Source: Nymphaea colorata (taxonomy: Eukaryota; Streptophyta; Magnoliopsida; Nymphaeales; Nymphaeaceae). Taken from it: 64,000 nt of DNA. Position 1 is the stretch's first letter, and the number at the start of each line of letters is the position of its first letter. The DNA is taken from assembly GCF_008831285.2 (NCBI RefSeq), contig NC_045139.1:8526204-8590203 (forward strand), read 5' to 3'. A program made the position numbers and the translations under genes. Positions 33,716 through 44,734 of this stretch are shown one piece after another. Under the pieces are notes generated by a model. The model was not told the DNA's origin and ran no database searches. It worked only from the letters and a program-made list of their open reading frames with translations.

Positions 33716-35522
33716 TCAATATTTGATAGGCGCAAGCACCTCAAGCTGGGAACCAAGCTGCTCGTCTGCAGCTTTCTCTGCCTTCGTTCTCAGTTTGGTC
33801 AACTGCTTCCGCCTCTCATACATCACTTGGGATCTTGCCTTCCTCTTAGCCTCCAATTCCTAAAGAACGTAAGGGAAACAAATGTCAAACGTACCACTCA
33901 GCGATTCCAAAATGAAAAAAGAAAGGTTCGTCCACACTCGACTGAAACAGAGCAATCGAAACATATAGCTTGTTTTGAAATAAAAACTATTTCATTAACA
34001 ATTAAGTAAAGAAAACGACTGTACTTGCTAAAGTGATATGTAATCTATACAAGTAAAGTTACTTAGACGTCAATTATGCCCCAACAAGTCAAAATCAAAT
34101 TTCACAACATGTAACAAATCATCACAATTCCAATAGAAAATTTTAGTTTACAGTTCTCCACGCTTCAACAGGTTTCTTGGTCCTTCATATACATACATAT
34201 TATTACATCGTTGCAACAACACCCTTCCAAATAACAAAACCTTCCCCCACCCCGACATCGCATGGGCGTACCACATCCAAAAAAGAAACAAGGGAATATA
34301 AAAATGGATGTCACATAAGAGGAAGGTTAAATACGAAAATCGAATTAGTATTAGAATATATCAAAAGAAATTTCCTATACATTTATTTTCTAACCTAACT
34401 CTAAAGCGTAAAGAAGAAAACACAATCCAGGCCTTGAACCTACACGTCGAGTGGAACTGAGTACACATGTAAAGGTGGTCATTAAAGGAAGAAGAGAAAA
34501 TACGATTAATTTAAAGAAGAAGGAACATTTCCAAAAATTCCAGAGCACACAAAAAACCGTCATATACAAATGCACAATCATTACCAATACGCCATACAAA
34601 GAATCACTTCAAATAAAATGAATAAGCATCTCCCAAATGCAGTCACCTAAGGATTTCGCCCCGAAGTTGCATTTGACAAATGACCGCAAAAAGAATTTTT
34701 CAAACACGCCAACGACCAGAAGCCATAAAGAAAGAGCAGAGAAGTGAAACTTGCCTTGATGGTATCATACTGACTCCACCCAACCTCTGACGACAGACGA
34801 CCAAGGAGGCAGTACCTGTGCCCAGTCTGAAGCCTCAAGACCCTACGTTCCCAAACACATCATTCGAATGAATGTGAAAACAAAATCCGGGTTACTACAA
34901 ACTCACAGATATACCAAATCACCAAAAAATGAGCAAAAACTAAAATGAGAAAAATGGAGGAAACAAAACTTACTTGAGAGCATCAGGTATGACCATCCTC
35001 TTCTTCTTGTCGTACGGAGGAGGGATCCCCTCGTACGCCTTCAAACGTGCGAGGGCAGCCGCGCCACGCTTGGTCTTATGAGGAATCATTCTGAATCAGA
35101 ACGACCAACAAAAACGACGAAACGAATCAGGACACGAAACAAAGATGCCACGAATCAGAAACAACAAGTCAAATGCCGGAAAAACGAAACGACAAATAAC
35201 GAAAATAGAAGCCGAAAGCGAAAAATGGAGGAAGAAATTAAAGGGAGTACCCGCGGATGGTGCGCCAGAGGATCTTGGCGGGGGCGCGGAAGTGGATGGG
35301 CCCGTGGGAGGGCTTGGTGTTCATCCGCTTGCGGAGGAAGCGGAGGTACTTCATCTTCTGGCGGACGAGGCCGCCGGAGAGGCAGATCTCCTCGCACCTC
35401 ACCACGACGATCCTCTGGCCGTTGAGGAGCTCCTTCGCCAGGATCGAAGCCAGCCTCCCCAGCATGTGGTGCCTGGCGTCCACCACCACCACCCGCGCGC
35501 ACACTCCCGAGCCCGAAACCAT
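33716..35522 (-). CDS. RPL13A: 60S ribosomal protein L13a (uL13)
   Basis: Four exons on the minus strand: 35251-35522, 34974-35090, 34755-34842 and 33716-33859. They give 206 aa, the usual plant length, ending IAPIKY-like (VLAPIKY). Conserved uL13 segments include [30 protein letters not shown]-type sequence ([16 protein letters not shown]), [10 protein letters not shown] and [13 protein letters not shown]. The protein sits on the large subunit on 25S rRNA. Introns 1 and 2 are GT-AG, in phases 2 and 2. Intron 3 starts AAG|GCAAGT, a GC donor, and ends TTTAG; only this junction keeps the conserved YDTIK-ELEAKRK reading. The start ATG at 35522 precedes [16 protein letters not shown] box fused to a telo-box lies about 110 bp upstream. 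All coding exons look intact. Confidence 0.96.
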
Positions 35523-35630
35523 CTTCTTCCTCCTCCTTCCTTCGCCGCCGCTTCGGCACGCTCTGTGTCTGGCTTCCGCCCTCTCTTCCCCTCTGGTAGA
35601 GATTTGATGAGGGTTTGCGCCTGTCAAAGA

Positions 35631-35642
35631 GCTAGGGTTTTA
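35631..35642 (-). promoter_or_regulatory. TATA box overlapping a telo-box, RPL13A promoter
   Basis: TATAAAACCCTA on the minus strand, about 110 bp before the ATG. It combines TATAAAA with the telo-box AAACCCTA typical of plant ribosomal-protein promoters. A second AAACCCTC follows at about 35608-35616. Confidence 0.65.
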
Positions 35643-35699
35643 TAACGTGCTTTAATGACCAAAAAGTCCTTAACTTAATCAATTAATTTCACCGCTGTA

Positions 35700-37890
35700 T
35701 CCTCAACTTAGTTAGGACCCAGCGACGCAAAACTCGAGCAATTCGAACTCAGCTCAGCTCGCATGTTTATTAGGAGCAAAGCTCGGCCTAGTTTATAAGT
35801 GCGACTTCTAAGGCTTCATTGAGCTAGCTTTTCATCGCATTGATTTTTCTTCTTCTTAATTCTTTTTGGAAAATAATGGAAAACTAGTGGATATTTCTGC
35901 TTAATCTCTACAGTCTAATCTTCTTGCAAACAATGACTCAAATGATTCTCATTAAAGCTAATATATAAAGATATGTTAGCTAACTATTTTCTAAAGACAA
36001 TTCTAAGAAAAGAAAGCACGACACAAAGGCAAACCCAAAAAGTTCAATCATTTTCTTTTCAATAACTCTGTATGTCTTTGGCTTCAAACAACATCTTGAT
36101 TCCATATTAGGTATTACATATGTGTGATTACTCCAAAACAAGTTGGAGTACATATGATTAAGTCCATGTAAGATTCTCTCTTGATGGATTGATGTTTTTC
36201 ATGTTTTACCAAACAATATTATCTTCCTTCACCATTATAAACTAAGTTCTTGCTTCACTTGTCCATCTTAACATTATAACAAATTAACAACGAACATAAA
36301 AATAAGTTATAAAAATCAAATACGTCAAAAGTTTCTTCACAGTCTCGTACCTTATCAGACAATACAACAAAATCTAGGTCTTACTCCTAATGCATAACGA
36401 CAGAATCATAATCATGCATGAATGTTGGGAATGAAAATGAAATTGTTGTAGCATCTATAGGGTACATGATTAGATGAATATAATCATATGATTTGACAAA
36501 GGCATGGTTAAAAATAAACCAGAAATGGCAATTGAAGAATACAAACAAGAGAGAGAGAACAATAGCATGAGCAGGTTTCTCACATGCTTCTAGTTTAAAT
36601 GTGCGCAACACCACTACATCTAATATGTCACATACTTGAAACACTAAACATAAATACATTCCACTACATCCTAGTACATTTCCTTACATCCAAAGCTAAA
36701 AAAATTAGAAGGCATAGAGAAGAAAATATTAACCACATTTGATGATACACAACCGACGCTATTTTTTACATACAAACAGGCAACATAAATAGAACCTTAA
36801 GAAACAAGTAGTGTACTACTAAAATGAGAAAATGGAGAAAGAAGTGACCATATTGACAAACAACGAGTGGAGAAAAACCTCCATTCATCCACGAAATCCA
36901 ACTCTCATCGGATCTAAGAGGAGAAAACGAGAAGTGGAACACGATTTTGTCCCATTACGAGATCAGCGTGCATACAGATCTACATCAGTCAAGGAGGAAC
37001 AAAGAACATTGTCCAACAAAGAGGAAATCTTAGAGAAGAGAAGAAATGAGGGTTGAAGCAAAAGAAGCAGAGGACGAAGAAGAGGGTAAATGGAGCCATA
37101 ACTACAGGAAGAAGAATATGCAATATTACGGAGAGGAGAAGAAAAGAGGGTTGAAGAGCACTAGAGCAGAAACAGAGGATGAAGAAGAATGTAAGAGACA
37201 GAAATGAAAGATTTATTTTTGCAGTAGCAGAGATAGAATATGGTTTGCAGGTTTAAAAGAAGAAACAGAAGACGAAGAAGAAGAAGTTGATGATGAAGAA
37301 GAGTGTAGGGACCCATTGCCTCTGCAAGAAATGCTTGTTGGAACAAGGGGGGGAGAGAGAGAGAAGTTTACTTTCACCAGTGAAGGCATAGCTAAAGAAG
37401 ACGCTGCTGGTGCTAAAGAACCTGGTACGTAGTTGAGGCAAGTGCGACAAGAGAAGAAGGGAATGGAAAGATGCACAAGAAGAAGTCCAAACGAGCAAAA
37501 ACATATTTTTGCGAAAAAAACTAGACCCAGATCCCATGTAAAATGCACGGTAATGTTTTTGGTGCTTGATGTAGCGCAGAGAAATTGTACAGACCCAAAA
37601 TTTTTTTGGGTTGTATATTGTTTTTCATATGCACTAAACACGTACTGATGAATTATATTTAATCAATAAGGTATGCTATCTCAAGTTTAAGCTTGCATCT
37701 GTTAAGAGTTCAACCAAATATCCCTTTTTTTCTGTCAATGCATGCATATGTTTTTAATGTAAAGAATATATATTTTCATTGTTTTGATGATTAGAAAATA
37801 TACTTTGAACTATGAAATGGAGCAAGATGGCCTTCCATTGATGCTGTTAAGTGCTTATCTAGTTCACTACTTGCGTTGACACTCAAGGTT
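35700..37890. other. Intergenic, no gene seen
   Basis: AT-rich with purine-rich GAAGAAGA tracts (36830-37460) that produce spurious Glu/Lys-rich and Ser-rich reading frames on the two strands. The first ~100 bp contain CTCGAGCAATTCGAACTCAG words, like the CTCGAG-rich transposons elsewhere in the window. Confidence 0.45.
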
Positions 37891-37894
37891 GGTT

Positions 37895-38110
37895 GTTAAG
37901 TTGTGGACTGGTCCGGAAGAGTTCAGTGTAGCTGGTTGGACTTGTGACTGGTAGAAAGTGAGTTCTTGGTTCGATTCACATGGGTGCCAACCTCTCATGC
38001 AAGCTAATGCAGGACTAGATCATAGGGGAAGGATAAATGGAGATCCTTGACTTCTTGTTCCTCAATAAGGAGGAGTTATGTTTTGGACTTATGAATACAG
38101 AAACTATGTA
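37895..38110 (+). repeat. Possible tRNA-derived SINE
   Basis: GTGTAGCTGGTTGGAC followed about 35 bp later by TTGGTTCGATTCACATGG resembles the A and B boxes of a Pol III promoter, as in plant SINEs. A 3' tail was not defined. Confidence 0.35.
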
Positions 38111-38344
38111 TCCCTTTCCCTTCTACGAGGAAATGTGAAAACAAAATAATATCATGCTTGAGAACATTGCTAAAGATTTGGAAAGGTAGGACTAGATTCA
38201 CAAGATCAGGTTCTATGCTCTACGTGCTTCCTTTGATTTTCTTATCTTGAGAACGCCATGAACAAGACATCCTGTTTCTAGGTAGAAACAAATGGAACAA
38301 ATGCAGGCCCAGATGGATCGTGTTTGCTTCAAGATGGAACGGAC

Positions 38345-38720
38345 ACCCCCTCACTATAAAGCCAATTCGAGCTCGATTTTAAGCTCGACTAAAGGTCGAT
38401 TAGTTTATAAACGAGTTGAGCTTGAGCTTAACTGAGAACTCTAGCTTATAAATGGGTTGAATTCGAGTTACAAGGATTCTGCTCTATTAAACTCATGTAA
38501 GCTCGTTTAACTTAGGTTTTTTTTTTTTGTTTTTGTCGAATCAAACGAGAAATTGGTAAACAAGCTTAAATTAGTCAAACTTGAGCCGGGACCCTAGCTG
38601 ACCTTGTATTGTTGAACTCAAGCTCAAGCTAAGCTCGAACCAGGAAATATATGAGTGAGTCGAGTCGAGATGACAAAAATCAACTCGGCTCATGTACAGT
38701 CCGACAAGCGAACATACACA
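38345..38720. repeat. AGCTCGA-rich transposon relic
   Basis: Dense AGCTCG, GAGCTTGAG and CGAGTCGAG words, ending near CAACTCGGCTCATGTACAGTCC, resemble the intact element at 49878-50350. The left end is not defined. A (CA)n run lies just beyond it (about 38727-38751). Confidence 0.45.
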
Positions 38721-39175
38721 CCCGTGCGCGCACACACACACACACACACAATTGACAATCCGCTCTTTTTCTTTTTTTTTGTCTCAACCTTTGGTGAAGT
38801 TACTTTCATGAGTGGAAGTGCCAACGACAACTTGTGGACATTTTGGGGGCCTTTACTTTTTCTGTAATTCTTAAACGGCTAAATTTTAAAAACTTTTCAA
38901 ATTTTCAGGTGGAACAGGCTCCTCTCTTTGCTTCTGGCCCTGATCTTGCAGGGAGCTCCTCCGGGCCACTATGGAAATCAATATGAAAATTTGGAAAGAA
39001 TGATACGATCTGAACGGAATCTTTAATGTGCAGAAATCGTTCAAGTTAACCACTTTTAAGTCTTCCTCATCCATCAATCTGCTGCAAGCTTACAAGGCTC
39101 AATACAAAGTTAAAGTACTCCAGTTCTGTATATGCAAATGGGACAATTTAAAAACAAAGAATGTACACAATGCCA

Positions 39176-42100
39176 TCAGATGGAAACACTGTTGGGAACT
39201 CCTCTACCAGTCACACCAGGGCCTGATGTAGGTAGTAGTAGCTCATAAGGAGGAATTCCAGCTCCAGTTCTGTTCTTAAGACGTGTATCTTTGTTCCGTC
39301 TGTGGATGATCTCTTCTATCTCCTCGATCCTTGCTGAGAATCTGTCAAATGCCAACTGGATCTTTTGCTCGTTAGTAAAATGGGCGTGATAGGGTTGCAC
39401 TTGACCCAAATACTCTTCGTCTGGAGAATGTGTTGATAATGTGTCCTTGACAGCCATGATTTTTGTAGCTTGAACCTGAGTTGGTAGTGATGCAAGCAAT
39501 GTTGCTTGAGGGTCCAGAAGCAAATCTTCAAACTCCGGCTGATCCTCTCTTGGCATTAGTTTTCTCATAAGTGTGGGACGATTCGGCATGTATCCTCCAT
39601 ATGGGTACTGGCCAAAATTCACGGCTGCATGCTGCCCAGACGCCACCCAGATCATTGTGGTGAGGACTCCACACAAGTCCTCTTTGGTGTTCAGTTGAGG
39701 CCACCATGGCTCATTCCTCTTATCAGGATGGCCTTTGTTCTTTATCTCATCCCACCAACATTGAAGCTCCGTATCAGACTTAACGCTGCCTGGTTCTGAA
39801 TAGAAGTGTGAAACATAGTCTTCAACCCAATCTTTAATGGCTGACCATATAAGAAGTCCATCTGCAGCATATGGATAGTCCTCAATAACAAGCTTCACAC
39901 CAAGGGCGCTTGAAGGATCCTCCACAGCCATGCCCCTGAAATTTCTAATGGATTAGAAAGATGGAAGAAAGCACATTCTGAAATAACTTAGATACTTACA
40001 GGGTTTTTTCAAAAGGAATTAAGCAGAAAAAGTCCCTTCATGCTCATGTGTAACAGTTCCAGTCTCTCAAAGTTCTATTATTTTTTTGAGTAGAAACTTA
40101 GCTTCTTGAACTCTTTAAGCTTTTAATAGCTAATGGTTGGGAAAACTGCAACTCGTCCATGAACAAGCCCGAAGGATTCTAAGGCTTAACTGCAATGTCC
40201 TACAGTCAACTACTATGTATGACATTCACATAAAACACTAACGTAAATGACGATCGTTATGTAGATCAGTCATAAGCCGTTCATAATTCCAAAAAGCACA
40301 AACCGTAAACTGAGTTTGCATGACTTCAGATAAGTGTGTTGATTGGTTGGATGATTTCATGCACATAAATTGCAATTACTGTTTAACATAAAACACACAG
40401 ACATACAAAACAAATGCTCACAGAAAAAGAAAGATTGGATTAATGGAAGTTATAACATTGAAACTTTCTTTCACGCCATGTAAGTAACAAATAGAAGGAA
40501 AGAAAAAATATGGAGGCTTCAGCAGTCTAACCTATCAATAAGACTCTTAAAGAATCTCACCTTCGTATTAAATCTGCAGGTAATCCCTCCATGTCAAATC
40601 GCCACAAGGCCTTATAGGCAGCTGAGCTCAGCTCCATAGCATATTTTCCTGGACTGAAACATTCTTCAATAATTCCACCTCCATTTATCAAACTCTGTCG
40701 AGCCAAAGCATTGATTTCTAAAGTATACCGCATGTGAGGATGCAGCAATTTGTAGATGGGATGCATTGAGCTCAGCTGTCTGTTAGTTGCAATAATATAA
40801 GGTTCCATGCATGCATGGGTCCTCAACCTGAAACAGTAGACTAGCATTAAGCTACATGGATCTTCACCAGGACAATTTCATGCTGATGCCTTCAATCACG
40901 AACTAAATATGCTGTTCAGGTAACCCAGTGCAGGACCGCTGGCAGAAGCAGGAAAATGGATCGGCAGTTGTTCAATTACTTAAAAGGCACATCTACTTAC
41001 CAGTGATTTACTAATTGGTGGACACCAGCATCATTTGAGCAGACATGAGCTTTGGCCATTTTCCAGGTCCAGTGGCTTGTTGCGTCGTGACCGGGGGTAT
41101 AGACATGTTTGTTCCTTGGCATGGATGAGGTAGGGGGAAGGCTGAGTTCGATAGCAATTGGTTTCAGTGTACCACTCTCGGTTATGAAAAGGACAGTCCG
41201 TGATGCATAAGCTTTTCTTCCTTCCAAAGAATTCATTCTTTTCATGTAAGGCAAGAGTATATCATGGTAGTCGAGTATAAAGAGTCTCCTCTCCTCAATT
41301 GCCTGAATCACCAATCAGGATGATAAGAAAGTTAACAAAGAAATAATGCAGAAAACCATATGCATTGACATACATCTTCCAACTTTCAAGGTATTTCTAG
41401 AAATACTATTGCTGCAACAGAAATTTATTAGAGGATTATATGGGTTTATTTTTTAGAAAGATCAAGGTGATTACATTTAACAAGTTTCTGCGTTGATGTA
41501 TTTATACTCTTAAGAGCATAAAATTGATCTTCTTTTACTTCAACGTTTCCTATAAAAAAATTGGGAAGAAACGAACTTTTTTAACCTAAGACATAGAACA
41601 AAATTAATAAAACTGCACTTTCCACCATTTGTTCAGTTAATGCCTAAAAAATGCAATTTCCCCCTTAGCACCGATTTAATGGCTTGCTCTGAACTTGGCG
41701 GTGGGGTTGAAGCTGGGACCATGCAGGGGAAATCGAAAAGTGCTTCCATGGTCTGGATGTTCCAATTTTCATTTCCCTGCAACTCCCAGCTCAGAAACAG
41801 ATCTGAATGTTCAGAGAACTTAACCTCTGTCTAAGATATTATATATATTCATATTGATGTCTACATGAAGCCAATCCCGTAGAAACAACAAGTATGAAAC
41901 GAAAAGATCAACTGTAGTACCTGTTCAACAGTTAGTCCATGTAATTCTCGTTCAAGTAACTCCTCAGTAATCGCTGACTGAGGAGAACCATACGTTGTTG
42001 GGTCTAATTTGCTGAGAATTGGAATCTCCTGCGAAAACATTTGAACCACAAGGATCTAGATGAGACAAAAGGCTCCGTTGTGAACATAATATCACTAAAA

Positions 42101-44277
42101 AAAGAGGAATAACAAATCCACATTAAACACCTTCAGTCTTTCAATATTCACAGGATTTACACCAGCCAATGTTTGACGAGCAAATTCATTATCACGCAGC
42201 CATGCAAATTTATCTCCTGAAAAATTCAGTAGGCATATGCTTAAACATGCACAGCCTGCAGACAATCTAAACGTAAAAGAAAGAGACTAGTCTTTCAAGA
42301 GTTGGAGTCCATGTCCTTACTGGAAATTACAGCAGGAGTCTTGTATTTCAGCAGCCGCTTGCTAGCATTAGCAGCCCCCTTTAGAACCCTGGGAAGCAAT
42401 AAGCTCTCAAAAATTCCCTGGTCCTGGTCATGCTTTATAGTGATGCCTTCATTGTACAGCTTGTCAATGTCAGAGAAGCATGAAAACGGATTGTCGTGTC
42501 GAGAGAGTGCAGCAGCTATAGATGGCACCAAAGTGTGCAGGACAGCTTTGAGCCGCCCAGCAGAGAAACTGCCCTGTTTTATCTCCTCAAAATTTTCATC
42601 TCGGGGAACATACACTGGATGAGGCTTCTCAACCCTACTCTCTGACAAAGGATCTGCCATGACACCAGATGAGAAAAGAATCTCAACTTATGATGAAAAT
42701 GGTATGCATGTATTCCTGCTCTTGCATCATAAGATAAAGCTGCAAGTAATGCCAACTGAACTTGCAGAGAAGGCTTCATGCCCAGTTGTCAGTTTTAATA
42801 AACCGTGTCCATGGCTATTTCTTGAATGAAGCATCAGCATCGATTTTATCCAAATCATAATTAACAAACAAAGAATGCTTCCAAGGAACTTGACAATACC
42901 AAGTAGAAGAAAAACTACAGGATCAAAGGAGAGATCAAACATTATACCTGACTTTGTGGGAGGCCGACCGGTGCGGCATCGTCTGGGATAGGGTCTCTCC
43001 TTCCCACCCAGAACTGGCCTAAGAAGTTCAATATCCTTGTCCGGGTTTCCCAAGTCATTGTAAGTAGCATAATCATATATCCTTTCGAATTGCTTACGCT
43101 CGCCCTGGCCATCCCCGCGGATGCTAACCAGCTCACTCTTTCTAAGTTCATTAAGACCACTGGGTGTTTGTGAAGGCAAGTATGCCTGATTGGAAGAACA
43201 AATAGAGGAATTCAAATCAGTGAACATGTTCAAAGAGCAGGAACACAAAGCGGTACGTCATTTCTCTTCTCAAAATGATATTTGATATGACACATGGTAC
43301 ATGAGTATTTCAAGATCACCTGAAAAGATTTGCTCTGATATTAAAAAAGAATCAGCTTTGTAACCAAACCATTCAACTTCAGCCGTTTTGCCAATTTGCA
43401 AGCAGAGTATATAAAGAAATCAAGAGGGATTTCAACTGTTACCTGATTAGAAAAGAAGACCCTTTTCTCTGGATTGTCATGCTGTGAGTGAACCCAAGAA
43501 TTTGCAGGGAAGAAAATGGAACCTTCATCAAATCCCTGGATCATGATCTCCACCAAGTAGAATTCCTTATCATGCAGATTGGTAACAATGACCGCCCCAG
43601 GGAGGCCAAAATCAGGATCAACATTGAATTCAGCTGTGTACTCCAGAATATTTGGGCGGTGTGAGTGCTTAGGCAACCAGCCCCTGACGGCTACCTCTGC
43701 GCTCTTCTTTGTTCCATTTGTTTCTGAGGAAAATACTAAAAGTTAAAAACAACTTCTGCTATAAGCTCTGAAAATGAAGTATGTGATCACTGCTGGTGTG
43801 CTGCCAGTTTCATGGCGTTAAGTCCCGATGCAGACGAAAGGAGCAAAATAAAACGAACCAAGATCATCAAACAGTGAACACCAACAATTGAAGCATTAAT
43901 TAGATTAGCTCACCCTGATCTACTTCATTGCTCACAAGCTGAAGAGTGATCCCCTGCCCGAATCCGTTACGAAACAGTTCCAACTGGTCCTCGATCATCT
44001 CTACAATCCCTTCCTTAATCTTCTTCCTGATAGACACCACCGCCTTCACATCCACCATCTTAGCTCCTGTCGACTCACTGTTAACTACTGTTACCTCTTG
44101 ATCTTTGCTGATGACTGCCCTGACCACCGACCTCCTCTTGGAGCTCAGTGGATGCTTCTGACTCATCGATCTCACCCTCATCACCCATCTGATTTCATGC
44201 TTGTCTGTGATCCAAGGAGAACTGAGTGGGCTACTTCTGATCCTTGGTTGATTGAGAACACTTTGAACAGTCGCCAT
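39176..44277 (-). CDS. 13S-lipoxygenase, plastid type 2 (linoleate 13-LOX, LOX2-like)
   Basis: Nine exons on the minus strand: 43914-44277, 43443-43723, 42948-43185, 42321-42653, 42131-42216, 41921-42028, 41001-41302, 40561-40827 and 39176-39935. All junctions keep phase and give 912 aa. The first ~70 residues are Ser/Arg-rich, like a plastid transit peptide. A PLAT/LH2 domain follows (about 90-220), then the catalytic domain. Non-haem iron ligands are visible: His565 and His570 (HQLVNHW), His762 and Asn766 ([21 protein letters not shown]) and the C-terminal Ile912 ([10 protein letters not shown]). An Ala in INALAR (611) marks S-stereospecificity. ECFSPGKY, with Cys-Phe where 9-LOX has Thr-Val, and [19 protein letters not shown] mark a type-2 13-LOX, which oxygenates linolenic/linoleic acid towards jasmonate and green-leaf volatiles. 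DAGVHQLV has Val where Tyr is common. An in-frame ATG at 44361 would add 28 residues, but it lies at the expected cap site. Confidence 0.95.
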
Positions 44278-44384
44278 CTCTGTATCAGAGAAGGAGAGAG
44301 AGCAGTCGGCACAAGCTGTACCTTTGGTTATATTGAGACAGAGAGAGGACGAGAGAAACATGGTTACCCTGGCCACCAACCTTC

Positions 44385-44398
44385 AAATAAATAAATAG
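44385..44398 (-). promoter_or_regulatory. TATA-like box of the lipoxygenase gene
   Basis: CTATTTATTTATTT on the minus strand, about 110 bp before the chosen ATG. A cap site about 30 bp downstream (near 44360) would leave an ~85-base 5' leader and put the upstream in-frame ATG (44361) at the transcript start. Confidence 0.45.
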
Positions 44399-44399
44399 C

Positions 44400-44687
44400 G
44401 GGGGGCAGAGAGATTTGTCCAACATCCAAACTTATAATATCAAATGGGATCTCCAAATTCTAGATTTTTGACATGGATACCCAATAAATAAATAAAAACA
44501 CACACACACACACAATGCTCACCGTATAGAAAGAGGCCATTTATTCGCCAGTGTTCCAAAAGTGTCTGCCATAAAATAAAAAAACGAAACAAGAGGAAGC
44601 CTATAGTTGGAATTTTAGATAAAAGAGTGGGGATTACGACTAAACAAACCAACCTAAACGAACAGTCAAAGCCATGTGAAATGATCA

Positions 44688-44734
<47 letters not shown>

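Noticed and set aside
34100-34140. C-box-like GTGATGA in RPL13A intron 3 (possible C/D snoRNA)
   Set aside because: No CTGA D box or closing stem within a suitable distance on that strand.
35078-35645. Long plus-strand frames rich in Gly, Arg and Ala
   Set aside because: They are antisense shadows of GC-rich exon 1 of RPL13A on the minus strand.
37213-37641. 142-codon minus-strand frame with Ser runs
   Set aside because: Produced by a GAAGAAGA purine-rich tract; no family resemblance.
44359-44379. Longer lipoxygenase start upstream of 44277
   Set aside because: 44377-44379 is TTG, not ATG. The in-frame ATG at 44361 lies at the predicted cap site ~30 bp after the TATA-like box, so 44277 is preferred.
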